28,502 nucleotides of DNA, taken from positions 1-28,502 of the forward strand of contig JALLBK010000438.1 in the NCBI GenBank assembly GCA_036940085.1. Reading direction: 5' to 3'. This document shows, in pieces, positions 10,469-20,408 of this stretch. The translations under genes and the position numbers were made by a program. Origin of the DNA: Discostella pseudostelligera. Taxonomy: Eukaryota > Bacillariophyta > Thalassiosirophyceae > Thalassiosirales > Thalassiosiraceae. The notes beneath the pieces are model-generated. The model searched no databases. It was given only the letters and a program-made list of their open reading frames with translations, and was not told the origin of the DNA. Positions within the stretch are counted from its first letter, which is position 1. Each line of letters opens with the position of its first letter.

Positions 10469-12487
10469 TCAATCAATCCGACTGTATGCTTCCTTCCCTC
10501 CTATTAAGTTGATAGGACCAGTTTCCTCCACAAGTTTCACGAGTGAAGTTAAACCTCTCATGCATTGCAATGTGATTAAGGCCCACCACACATTGACAAG
10601 AGTATCACCGTCACCCCCCAGAAGGATATCGTGCCCGAAGGATGTATACTCCAATACTGTAAACATGGAAAACGCACAAACGACACTCAACGCCATAGAT
10701 TTGGCTTGGTAGGCAAATTCTCCTGCGCCTTGCAGTACCCCATCGGCAGCAAACACGAACGAATTGAGTGGCTGTGCCAGTATGACAATCGTCAATAGCT
10801 TCCCAAGTTCTATTCGGGTGAGTTCATCGGAGGTGAAGAAATCAGTTAAGAGTCCGGAAGAGGTTCCAATCCACAAAACAGATGACAGCGTCAGCCCCAG
10901 AATCAATCCCCAGTTGAATACAATTCGGCAAATTCCTCGAACGGCATCAGCATCCTTCCTACCAATACCATCGGCGACCAGCGCTTGACTGGCAGTGGCC
11001 AGCGCGTCACACAGAAACGAGCATAGTAGCCATAATTGCAAAGCCACTTGATGAGCCGCAACACTCGCAGAAGCACCAGTAGCTGTCGTTGTTGCTGCTG
11101 CCGCAGCAATCACAATATCACTGGTGGAAGCAGCTGTTGGAGAACGAGCTGCCATGGCCGCTGCCGAGGACATGGCCACTTGTAAGACAATCGAACGGAG
11201 GAAGACCGACGAGGAGGCAACTATTAACGGTCGTATCTCTGTCCACGTTGGCAATTCTAATACTGGAGTCACTGCCAGGTGTGGCTCTGCTGAAACTGAA
11301 ATGAGAGTATCACTCTCTCGTTTGTCAATCGATGTACTATCCGAACCGTTCCACTCAAAGGTACTGGGTATCTTTCCACCCAAAACAGCCAAAAAACACA
11401 ATGCCGCAATCCATTCAGCCACAGTAGTCGCAATCCCCGCACCCCGTGGTCCTAATCCCATATTCCCAACTAATATCACATCCAAAGCCAAATTAATCAA
11501 ATTGCTTCCGAGCAATATAATTGTGGGTGTCTTCGTATCCAAATATCCACGCAGTACGCCATTGGATGCCGAACAGAGCAGTACTGCCGGTGCTGCCAAA
11601 GCACGTACTACCAAAAATTGTTCCGCATATTCATAGGCTTGTGGTCCGGTCACGGAGGTACCCATAAGTTGCAACAATGGTGAGCGATAAACCAATAATA
11701 ATGTAGCGAGGATCGATCCAAGAACTATTGACAGAGATAAGGCCTGCCCTCCCACCAAACGTGCACCATTCTCATCATTGGCCGCTCGTCGACTTGCCAC
11801 AAGTGGTGCCGTAGCCGTGGCTAAGAAATTGAAAATGTAGAATGCAAATACCAGCAATGCTGCCGAGGAACCTAGGCCAGCAAGGGGGTAGGGATCATTG
11901 GGTGCGGAATATCGACCGACAAAGGCAGTATCAGCAATAGTCATTAATGGATCGATGGAGAGGGAAATTAAAGCGGGGATGGCCAGATTGAGAATTTGTT
12001 GAGAGATGTGATTGGTTTGGTCGTTGTCATCGCCATCACTACTTGTGCTTCCATTTCTAGAGGAGATCGACGCGGAGGCACTGCTACTGCTGCTACTGCG
12101 ACCGCCGCTGCTGGAGTCGTTGTTGTCTTCAATGCCCAATATGGAGTCATCCATAGTAAGAGATGATGTTTCACGAATAGTATCATACCTATCATTCTCA
12201 ATGGCTTTCAATACTGAAAAGGGGCCGTTACGACGCGCCGAGTTGGGGTGAAGGAGCGGCGTCGTGGTTGACGACATCGTCGTCGCCATCGTTGTCTTTG
12301 CCGCCGAAGAAATCAATGAATTTGAGCGATGGACACTCCATGCAAGACAGCCGGCTGATAAGAAGTGCAATGATGTTAACGCTGTAGCTATTGCCGCTGC
12401 CGAGACCGGAAGACGACTACTACGAGGCCTTGTCATCGTCATGGTCAATCGTCGAGCCTTTTGGTTTTGGCCTCCATCGTCATTCAT
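10469..12487 (-). CDS. MATE-family efflux transporter (DinF-like)
   Basis: Single-exon 672-residue multidrug and toxin extrusion family transporter; members export organic cations, phenolics or organic acids by H+ or Na+ antiport. The MATE core starts near residue 165 (NLAIPALISLSIDPLMTIAD, then TAFVGRY), the N-terminal signature of DinF/plant-DTX type members. It continues through about 12 hydrophobic helices, with GVLRGYLDTKTP and GPRGAGIATTVAEW in the first half and GVLQGAGEF in the second. The first 160 residues are an extension: a basic start, a hydrophobic stretch (VSAAAIATALTSLHFLSAG) ending LAW, then a Ser/Asp-rich low-complexity tract around 125-155. That layout could be a plastid or endomembrane leader; relatives of this subgroup in plants include plastid proteins (EDS5-like). 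Targeting is inference. It begins at a genuine ATG (12485-12487) and ends convergent with the SLC13 gene. Confidence 0.92.
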   Translation of the reverse strand: MNDDGGQNQKARRLTMTMTRPRSSRLPVSAAAIATALTSLHFLSAGCLAWSVHRSNSLISSAAKTTMATTMSSTTTPLLHPNSARRNGPFSVLKAIENDRYDTIRETSSLTMDDSILGIEDNNDSSSGGRSSSSSSASASISSRNGSTSSDGDDNDQTNHISQQILNLAIPALISLSIDPLMTIADTAFVGRYSAPNDPYPLAGLGSSAALLVFAFYIFNFLATATAPLVASRRAANDENGARLVGGQALSLSIVLGSILATLLLVYRSPLLQLMGTSVTGPQAYEYAEQFLVVRALAAPAVLLCSASNGVLRGYLDTKTPTIILLGSNLINLALDVILVGNMGLGPRGAGIATTVAEWIAALCFLAVLGGKIPSTFEWNGSDSTSIDKRESDTLISVSAEPHLAVTPVLELPTWTEIRPLIVASSSVFLRSIVLQVAMSSAAAMAARSPTAASTSDIVIAAAAATTTATGASASVAAHQVALQLWLLCSFLCDALATASQALVADGIGRKDADAVRGICRIVFNWGLILGLTLSSVLWIGTSSGLLTDFFTSDELTRIELGKLLTIVILAQPLNSFVFAADGVLQGAGEFAYQAKSMALSVVCAFSMFTVLEYTSFGHDILLGGDGDTLVNVWWALITLQCMRGLTSLVKLVEETGPINLIGGKEAYSRID

Positions 12488-12925
12488 TCGTCATCTTCTG
12501 TCATCTGCTTGTTCTTGTTGCTGGTGATGAATCTTTGTTCCCGCCATTTTCGCCCACCGCAGCGCCGACGTGGATTGTGTCCGATTTTGTATCCGATCTG
12601 GATACATCCCTCACCGTAGCAGTCAGTGAATTTTGGAACCTCGACAAAACTTTATTGACAAATAATTGCACCCATTTTAGATCGACCGTGCTGCTGAGAA
12701 CACTATTCGGTACAATAATTTATTTTATGAATTTACGTAGTACGATGAGTCGGGATGCAGGATCTTTGTACGTAGGGTAGATAATTTGGCGGGAAGGCTT
12801 TGTTACGGCAACGATTGTGTGGTGTCCAACCTCTCTGACACAGATAATCGAAGAGATCTAAGATATTGACCATCATATCGTCATTTTACTGAAGCGCGGG
12901 GGGAGCGGTGAAATAGAGTGAAACC
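12488..12925. promoter_or_regulatory. Divergent promoter with two E2F-like sites
   Basis: 438 bp between the divergent MATE and MLO-like genes. TTCCCGCC at 12538-12545 and GGCGGGAA at 12788-12795 form an inverted pair matching the E2F/DP consensus TTSSCGC. A G-rich tract (about 12896-12907) lies just upstream of the MLO-like ATG. No convincing ORF or RNA gene is seen; an open frame across 12391-12780 begins at TTG and is mostly low complexity. Confidence 0.35.
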
Positions 12926-15900
12926 ATGGACGACTTCGACTACGCTAACTATTCATCGTTTTCCGTCTTCCATCGACTACTTGGACCCGCCGCCGCCACT
13001 GGTGATGATGAGCCGGACCCGGTCGACTATGCCGTCGTCGGTGTCCTCGTTATTACATTGGGTCTCATCCTCGTGATTGAGGTATTACGACAACAGCTCG
13101 ATGCGGCTACCAGTGGACATTCCTTTTCGAAGGTGGTGGTGGAGTTGATGTATCGAGAGTGTAAGTTTCTCTGGGGGGGAGTTTTATGTCTGGTGGTGAC
13201 ATATGAGATCCAGCGACAGATCCACTAAAAATGACAAACTCACACACCCTTTCCCCTTTTTGTTTACTTCCGTTATTCGCATTGAATAGTGACAACTCTT
13301 GGAGTTGTGTAAGTTCATTGTAATTGTGCAGCATCGGTAGCATTTTTATCATAAACCGATTCTAACACCATTCACACTATGTTGCAGTGAGTTTTGGATT
13401 TATCTTTTGCACAAGTATTGGCAAGGATTTAATTACAATTTGGAAGGTAAGTCCCCCTTCAACAAGTATTATTCATTCCTAATGTTCTGATACTTTGGGA
13501 CTAATCATCCACCCTCCTTCCCCCACCCCGCCTGTCGTCAGCAATGTTTGTGGATGTGCACTTCATGTTATTTTACACAGCAGTCTTTAATGCCATCCAA
13601 TGTGGATTAGTTCGTCTTATCACTTCTCATAGAACTAAGCATACATGGATGGAGACGGAAGATATTGATATTGGTCATTACGTCGCCATTCGGAAGGAAT
13701 TCGATCGGGTGGAAAGTACAATCAAGCAGACATGTCACTTTCTGCCCAAAGAGGACGTTACCCCCTCTCGATCAACTTCCAATCGTTTCAGATTCCTTAA
13801 CGAAGCGACAAATGATCTAGCATTCAAACTACGATATCCTCATTTGCACCGAAAGAGGAAACGACTATTGACGCCAATACGCTTCCATGAATTGCGAGCT
13901 CACTTCATTGATTCGAACAATCTACCTCAGAAATTCAGAGTATCACTTTACCTCAAGCGGTGTTTGACCAGCGTCCTCGTGGATCTCGTACATATATCCC
14001 CGGCTGCATGGATAATGCTCATGGCTACCGCCAACTTGCTTTACTTCATTATGGGGATGATTTTGAACAATACAATGGATGTAGATTACGTTGAGCTATG
14101 TCTCGTTTCGGTCGTCGTTGGGTGCATGATAGCCTTCGTAGTTTTCGCATTCGTGCTTTATTTTCAAATGAGGCTCATCTTCTCCAAGATACTGCACATG
14201 AAGCTGACAATTTTTGATGCCGACCTGTCAATCGACAAAAGTGAGTCAGTAATGTTGTTGTTTCGAAGTTCTCGACAACGTGCCATTCCACAACCTAACC
14301 TGCTTTTACCGGTCGGTGAACAGCATTCAGATTCACCGCATTAGCTTCTTTTCGCACGCAGACCATCGATCAGAAGAATTTGTTTTGGGGCAGCAATCCT
14401 AGAATCATTATTGTTATCATCCAATATATGCAGTTTGGCTACGCACTTGGGCTTTCGATAATTTTCACGTTTCACAAACAGTTTAATACAAGTTACTCCG
14501 TCGTCGACCCCGAGTACATCATTTTGGGCCTCATACTTTCATACTTGGTGTTCCTATATCTTGTGACGACAATCCTTCCTTGGTAAGACGTATGAATAAA
14601 TTATTAACCAGTGCATGTGTTGAGATCCTCCCTTGCACTCATATCTTGCCGGTGACAGGTATACTTTATGCACAAGCCTTGGCCAGTTGGTGAAAAAGGA
14701 TCGGTGAGCCATGTTGTTATTCATGCAGTTTTCTATATGAATATGCTACCATATCTAAAAACCATCATAATTCAGGCTTAATGAAACAGTAGCCAAACTG
14801 AAATTGAGTGAAGAGATCAGAATGAAAGAGTCACTTGAAGAGGAAAGAAAAGTCGAAGCAGAGATTGCACAACGAAGAAAAGAAGCAGATGCAGAAAATG
14901 GCAAGGCTTCCACTACTACAGCGCTATCCGAGGAAAAGAAAGAAATCAATGGATTGTTGGACGGCTTTTATCATAGAAATAATGATGGTCTTGATGAAGC
15001 AATGCGCCCCAAGAGGAGTCGGCGTATGAGGTCAATCTCAGACAATGTTGCATTAATGAGATCCCTGACCTCTAATATCTCGGAACATTCATTGAGTATT
15101 TCGGAGAAACCAGTGCATATATCTGAAGATTTCAACACAATGAAACAAGACGGCATGAATCAGTTATCGAATAATATGTTCCCGCCGAGCCAAAGTGTCG
15201 AATTGGGGCAGATGCATTCTCCTGAGTCGCCAGGGTTAAGACGGATGAACACAATGGCTGTTTTTGAACATCCGACATGGTTACCAGATGCATCGGCCGA
15301 AAGACCAGATAGGATCGTAAGACGCCGTCGCATGAAGTGTCAGTCCGAGGGAGTAGCCACTATGCGGATGTCTCAAAGGAACGATTTGGGTTCGATGTTA
15401 TTTCACGATTCTGCGATCCGGCGGGGACATGAAAAACTTGCAGCTCTGGCGGAGCTCACAAAGATATCAGCCGAGGTATGATGGTTGTTTAAGTTTTGAT
15501 CACTCTGCGACGAAATATTTCCCTCATGTGCCGCTGACTTTTTGCAGGACCTTCCTGAGATTCCAAAGTTCTCCAAAAGTGTCAAACCGAATAAAGCATC
15601 GTCGGAGAGTAAATCTTCCGAAGTGGCGCAAAGAAATAATGTTGGAGCTGTAAGGAACACCGGCCTTGTTGCTACCATCAAAGCTGCGACACACGGAATT
15701 GACAGCCTACTCATCCCCTCAAAAAATATTAGTGATGAAGCAAAGGCAAATGTGCCTCTCAGCCAAGGCGTCACCTTCTCAGAACATGACACTGAAACAA
15801 AAGGGGACGGAAGCGTCAACCGTACTATCATTGATGATGACGACGATAGTGACATTGATGACGTACCTGAGGCCGAACCACCCGTTGCGGTTACAGTTGC

Positions 15901-18013
15901 CAGGCTAGGTAGGCTGAAGGCCATTGCGCAAAGTTCCAATCTCGCCGCATTCTTCGAAAGCATGCAGTACCGGTCCATGTCATTAATAGTTGGGCCAATG
16001 CAATGCTTCTTTTACATTGCGTACGTTGTCAAAATTCTTTTCCATATGAGCTGCCTCTGAGTTTTTCTCACGTAATATTTGTCGTATGATTATTCGTCGT
16101 TCTCAATTTGACGCCCAAACCTGCACATTAGAAAGTAAGAATTTCATGTTCATGGAAAGCTTTATCTCAAATGCACACTCCTCACAGTGTTTTTTCCAAT
16201 TATGACGATCAGGCGAGTTGAGATATTCAACATTCGCGCAAACATATTTGTTGATCAAACAAGTATGTGGCATAATTATCAGGAGGTTTTCTTCTGGCTA
16301 GAGATAGCGACGTACTGCATCATGATCACTGAGATGATTACAGTCCTTGTTGTGTTTTTGAGTAGAAGGGGCCGCGATGGTTCCTTCTTCGCGTGCACTG
16401 CCGCAGTATTTGGCTTTTTAATCAACGTTATGTGCTTATTCCTATTATTGATTGCCGAGGCGAAACGGTGCTGCGACGACAACAACCTTAACACCAATAT
16501 TTTTACGAGGATACTGAGACCATCCTCGTCGACTGAATATGATGTTCCAGTTGCCGAATACGTCAATTGCTGCCCTCATTTTGGTAAAAGGGTATTTGGG
16601 GGACTTGGAAACATTGAGCCGTACACTTCTCTAATTGTGCTTGCTCCGATGCGGTTCATTGTAGCATCGTTCATTGTTAAATTCTTTGGAAATGGAACGA
16701 GTCAGGCAGACAAGGCGCTTCAAGACGCAGAGCCATTTGACCAGGACCATGACGTTGACCCTACGATAAAAGTTCGTGAATTGTGGATGGCTGCGATTGG
16801 TGTGCATAGCGATGTTGCGCAGAAGTACGGATTGTTTTCTGGCGAATTGTTACAGTGCATGCTTGGAATTTATGATGACGAAAAGCATGATGATAGTGCA
16901 GAGTTGGAAATATCTGGCATTAACAACTTTGTTTCCGAGCTTGAAACAATCTATCGCGACACGACACCCATTGATACTTCGAGTAGTAGTCACGCTGGCG
17001 CATTGGCGTCGCCTATTATTTGCAGGCAACAGTCTGGTAATTTCGATTGGTGGAGCGATGATTTTGCTTACCCTAAGGCACGCCTCATTCGTCGAATGCG
17101 ACGTTGCGAAAGGCGCTTGCTCCCGCTTTTGGATGAGTGGATGGTTGTGGACGTAGTTTTAACAAGTCATGAGTTGATTCTCTTTGAAGTTCTTGACGAT
17201 ATGGAACAAACTGGTTTGAGTCGAGAGCCCGCCACGTCTAGCCTCAATAATGGAGGCAAGGGATCCTATTTATGCGATGTCGCCAAAGGACGGAAAGTTG
17301 TAAGCCAGTTCAATCTCGATGAAATTAACTGTGTAGATATTGAGCACCGGGTTGCCATCCCGGGCGAAAACAAGTTCGACAGCGAAGACATTGAGGGGAA
17401 TCACAATTCCAATCTCCAGGAATATTGGCAGCGTGGAGGTCACACAACGCATGCAGATTATGATACAAATGCCATGACAAAGCGATGGGATCACGTCGAT
17501 GAAGATAGGTTGAAAATACAATTCAAGCACAACCACAACGCATTGCTTCTGCGGTTTATGGTCGATCTCAAAGAAATGGAGGACAAGCGCAAGTTTCCTC
17601 AGGACAATTCTACTTTAATGAATACCGTTGGGACTCAAACGAAAGTGTGGTGCCGCACTATTGCAAGGTTAGTTGGCATCGTTTCTGCGAATCCATCATT
17701 TTCTTTGTTTCAATGTGTACCTTCACGCTTCCATCGTCGTCGTCATCACCATAGGCTTCGAGGTGCTACAAATCTTAGGCAAAGCTTGCCTCACTTTGGC
17801 AACGATGTTACCGAAGAGATTGAAGACTTTATCAAAGTGCGTCAAAGAGACTCCGAGCGCAATAATAATCTCAATTCAAGTGCAACTAATCTTCGTAGAT
17901 CGGTGAATAGACGTAGGAGTTTGAACCAACAGAGAGATCCCGGGAACGGTGAAAGTCCGAGGACAAATAATAATATTCTCAGGTCTATCCGTAGGAATAG
18001 TATGAATAACTGA
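12926..18013 (+). CDS. MLO-like seven-helix protein with second membrane module and microexons
   Basis: Large polytopic protein. The N-terminal half matches the MLO-like pattern: seven hydrophobic helices, a basic loop, and the conserved tail FWGSNPRIIIVIIQYMQFGY followed by WYTLCTSLGQLVKKD. Plant MLO proteins are calmodulin-binding and linked to Ca2+ signalling; the role in algae is unknown. Proposed exons: 12926-13160, 13290-13308 (19 nt), 13388-13446, 13542-14248, 14362-14582, 14659-14703, 14776-15475, 15548-16020, 16213-17667, 17755-18013, giving 1390 residues in a closed frame. After the seventh helix come a charged coiled-coil-like stretch (about 430-500), a Ser/Asp-rich linker, and four more hydrophobic segments (exons 8-9). 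The last 500 residues are soluble and basic at the end. Weak points are the donor at 14249 (GTAATG; GTGAGT at 14241 breaks frame) and the 192-bp last-but-one intron, which may hide a 3-nt exon at 16132-16134. Confidence 0.7.
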
Positions 18014-18250
18014 GCCACTCAGATGCGAGTGGATCAATATGTACATGCAGAGTGGACGTAGACGTATTCGGTGCTTAAATTCGAGTAAAATTGCATGTTC
18101 TTTAAAGGATAAACCATACTCATCTCGACTCTCGCTTCGTTTCATACACTATATCAACAAATAAGTATCGATGTCAACGTCAAAGATTACAACTTTGACT
18201 CCACCGACGCATCCATCAACCTTCACACAACATTATGAGTAGATAATCTT
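18014..18250. other. Convergent intergenic spacer
   Basis: 237 bp between the stop codons of the MLO-like and MFS genes. No gene or clear structural motif is seen. Confidence 0.5.
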
Positions 18251-19756
18251 CTAAACAACATCTGTCTTCTCATTCTCCGCACGTTCCTCCTCCTCAATGA
18301 CACTCATACCACCTGTTGTCTGATGCAATGTCTCGGGCATGAATACCAAATATCCCGCCGCCGGAACACATGCCATGACACCCAAAATCATAAATGCATT
18401 TTGATATCCAAGATCCTGAGCAATGGCTTGTCCAAGGTAACCACTCACGGTTCCACCAATGGACATGGCCGCACTCGTTAATCCAAGCGTTAATGAAAAT
18501 CGTCCAGTACCGGCACTAATATCCGATGTGACCAAAATGTACATGGTACCAAAGACTCCGGCACCAACACCATCCAATATTTGCGTCGATAGAATAATCA
18601 CCTGCAAAAAGACAGAAGTCTCCTCCATCCCATTCTTAATTCCCGTGAGGGTATACAAAATGAGACATCGGATAGGGACACTGAATAATCCTACTAGGAA
18701 AATAGTCTTACGTCCCCATATTCCGGAATAATCGCCACAGACTTTGGCAGACCCGACCATGAAAATTTGGGCCACAATGATGCATAGACCTGACATGAGA
18801 ATACCAACACGTCCCTCGCCAATGGCCAAAGTTTGCATCACCAGTGGCAATACCGTACCGTTGGATGTGTGAAAGAGGAACACAATGATGATAAATGTTA
18901 ATAGTGTCGTATCCTTGAGCAATGCCAATGGGCTGGAGGCCCCGTCGACATGTGGGGTGGAATTATCACTGGAATCAAAATTAAAGCTTGGATTGCCAAT
19001 GGGATCACTGGGTGTGCCGAAGCGACCCCAACCGTACTCATTCTTTGGTGTTGCTGTTCCTTTGGGTGTGCCATCTTTCGCAGTAAGGTTGTAGAGATCA
19101 GGAATGGAGCCACTATTGTTGTCATGACTCTTCAATCCACGTGCGGCATCATGATCAATATCCTTGGGATTGATCTTAAGTAAGAAGATGATAACGCCAG
19201 CACAAGCAACCGGGCTGACTAAAAAGAGCATGCCAATATCCGGATACATGAAAAAGGCCATGAGACTTCCCGTAAGCACAATAATGGCTGTACCAAAATG
19301 ATTTCGCATTTCATTGTCGGAAACTTGTCGCGTCATACCGTCACTACCCACAATGCCTTGGGTGATGCTGTTGAGTCCAGGTGGGATGAGCGCGGTCACT
19401 CCACCCTGTATGAATTTGATAACTATCATCCAGCCGAGATTGGCACCGTACTCTTTGGCAGTGGCGGCTGTGAGTATTGTCAACGAGGTGGTGGCGACAG
19501 ACGCAAATGCCAGCCAGCCCACCTTGCGATTAGTGTAATCCATAATGTAACCCGCCGGTGCTTGGAATAGAAATTGCGACATGCCAAAGACGAAGAAGAG
19601 TATGCCTGCCTGCTTCTCAGAGTAGTACTTGGATACGATGAGGAAGGCACTTTGCATGTTGATCATGGTCAAGCCGTCGCGGAGCTCGCCGAGGAAGAGG
19701 GCCACGAGACCCAGGTAGAAGCGTGCGGAGACTTTGGAATCGCTGCCCGCCGACAT
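18251..19756 (-). CDS. Major facilitator superfamily transporter
   Basis: Single-exon 501-residue MFS carrier, the usual length for the family. Two six-helix halves are visible, separated by a hydrophilic central loop of about 90 residues (210-300) rich in Gly, Thr, Asn and Asp with a short GTPKGTATPKNEYG stretch. The loop between helices 2 and 3 carries the motif A form GYIMDYTNRKVG (G-x3-D-x3-RK). The second half has SAKVCGDYSGIWGRKTIF at the equivalent position. Neither half shows sugar-porter signatures, so the substrate is not predicted. No long N-terminal targeting extension is present (the first helix begins near residue 12), which suggests the plasma membrane or another endomembrane rather than plastid import. 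The C-terminus is a short acidic tail. The ATG at 19756 is the first in frame. It converges with the MLO-like gene and diverges from the sulfotransferase gene. Confidence 0.9.
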   Translation of the reverse strand: MSAGSDSKVSARFYLGLVALFLGELRDGLTMINMQSAFLIVSKYYSEKQAGILFFVFGMSQFLFQAPAGYIMDYTNRKVGWLAFASVATTSLTILTAATAKEYGANLGWMIVIKFIQGGVTALIPPGLNSITQGIVGSDGMTRQVSDNEMRNHFGTAIIVLTGSLMAFFMYPDIGMLFLVSPVACAGVIIFLLKINPKDIDHDAARGLKSHDNNSGSIPDLYNLTAKDGTPKGTATPKNEYGWGRFGTPSDPIGNPSFNFDSSDNSTPHVDGASSPLALLKDTTLLTFIIIVFLFHTSNGTVLPLVMQTLAIGEGRVGILMSGLCIIVAQIFMVGSAKVCGDYSGIWGRKTIFLVGLFSVPIRCLILYTLTGIKNGMEETSVFLQVIILSTQILDGVGAGVFGTMYILVTSDISAGTGRFSLTLGLTSAAMSIGGTVSGYLGQAIAQDLGYQNAFMILGVMACVPAAGYLVFMPETLHQTTGGMSVIEEEERAENEKTDVV

Positions 19757-20408
19757 GATGATGGTATGATTTATTACTAATAGATATCAATGACGATGAT
19801 GTGCGCTGCACTTCTCTACCGATACCAGTGTTGGTGTTGGTGTTGGATGTATGAGGAGAGGCACAAAATCCATGAGAAAGATTCAGCATCAGTGGCTTTG
19901 GCGATATTGGCTACGATGACGTCGTAGAGAAATTTGCCAAACCTCGCGCATAATGTCTTCTCCTTGAATTGCACCGAGCTGAGGTTTGAGTTGGGACGAG
20001 AAAGACCGAATATTTGTACTGGTTCCTATGTGAAGTGAGATTCTAGCGACGAAGAATTAACGGCGCGACGACAAAAAAGACACAAAAGGTAAGATCGGCG
20101 ATGGGAAGTGGACGTCACGAGAAGATAGAGGACGTCGACTTGACGACGATGACGATGTATGGCAATGACAAAGAAGCAATTTCTACTCCGATCCCTATCC
20201 TAGAGACCATATCATCATCTAGCAATAGAGCCATTGGTAGAGCTGTAAAACAAATACCCTTCGCATCAGGAACTGCGGTTCGTACATCGATCAAGCCGTA
20301 TTTTCGTGTGGAGCGCACATGTAATATTGGATGCAGCCGACGACACCGACAGCCCGTGACAATTCATGAGCACTGAGCACCAGCTGGTAGAGAACACTAA
20401 CGGAAGTC
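19757..20408. promoter_or_regulatory. Divergent promoter region with CRE-like motifs
   Basis: 652 bp between the divergent MFS and sulfotransferase genes. An inverted repeat CTACGA/TCGTAG with a 5-bp spacer (19911-19927) encloses TGACGTC, and GACGTCAC lies at 20111-20118; both are CRE/bZIP-like. A 91-codon ATG frame (20101-20376) is present but has low-complexity composition and no recognisable domain, so it is not called as a gene. Confidence 0.35.

Noticed and set aside
14241..14344. GTGAGT donor at 14241 in the MLO-like gene
   Set aside because: It leaves phase 1, while the good acceptor at 14361 needs phase 0; GTAATG at 14249 keeps frame. A 14241 to 14344 intron would also stay open but uses a poorer acceptor.
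20101..20376. 91-codon ATG ORF upstream of the sulfotransferase
   Set aside because: No domain, no membrane segment and ordinary intergenic composition; it may be 5' leader sequence.
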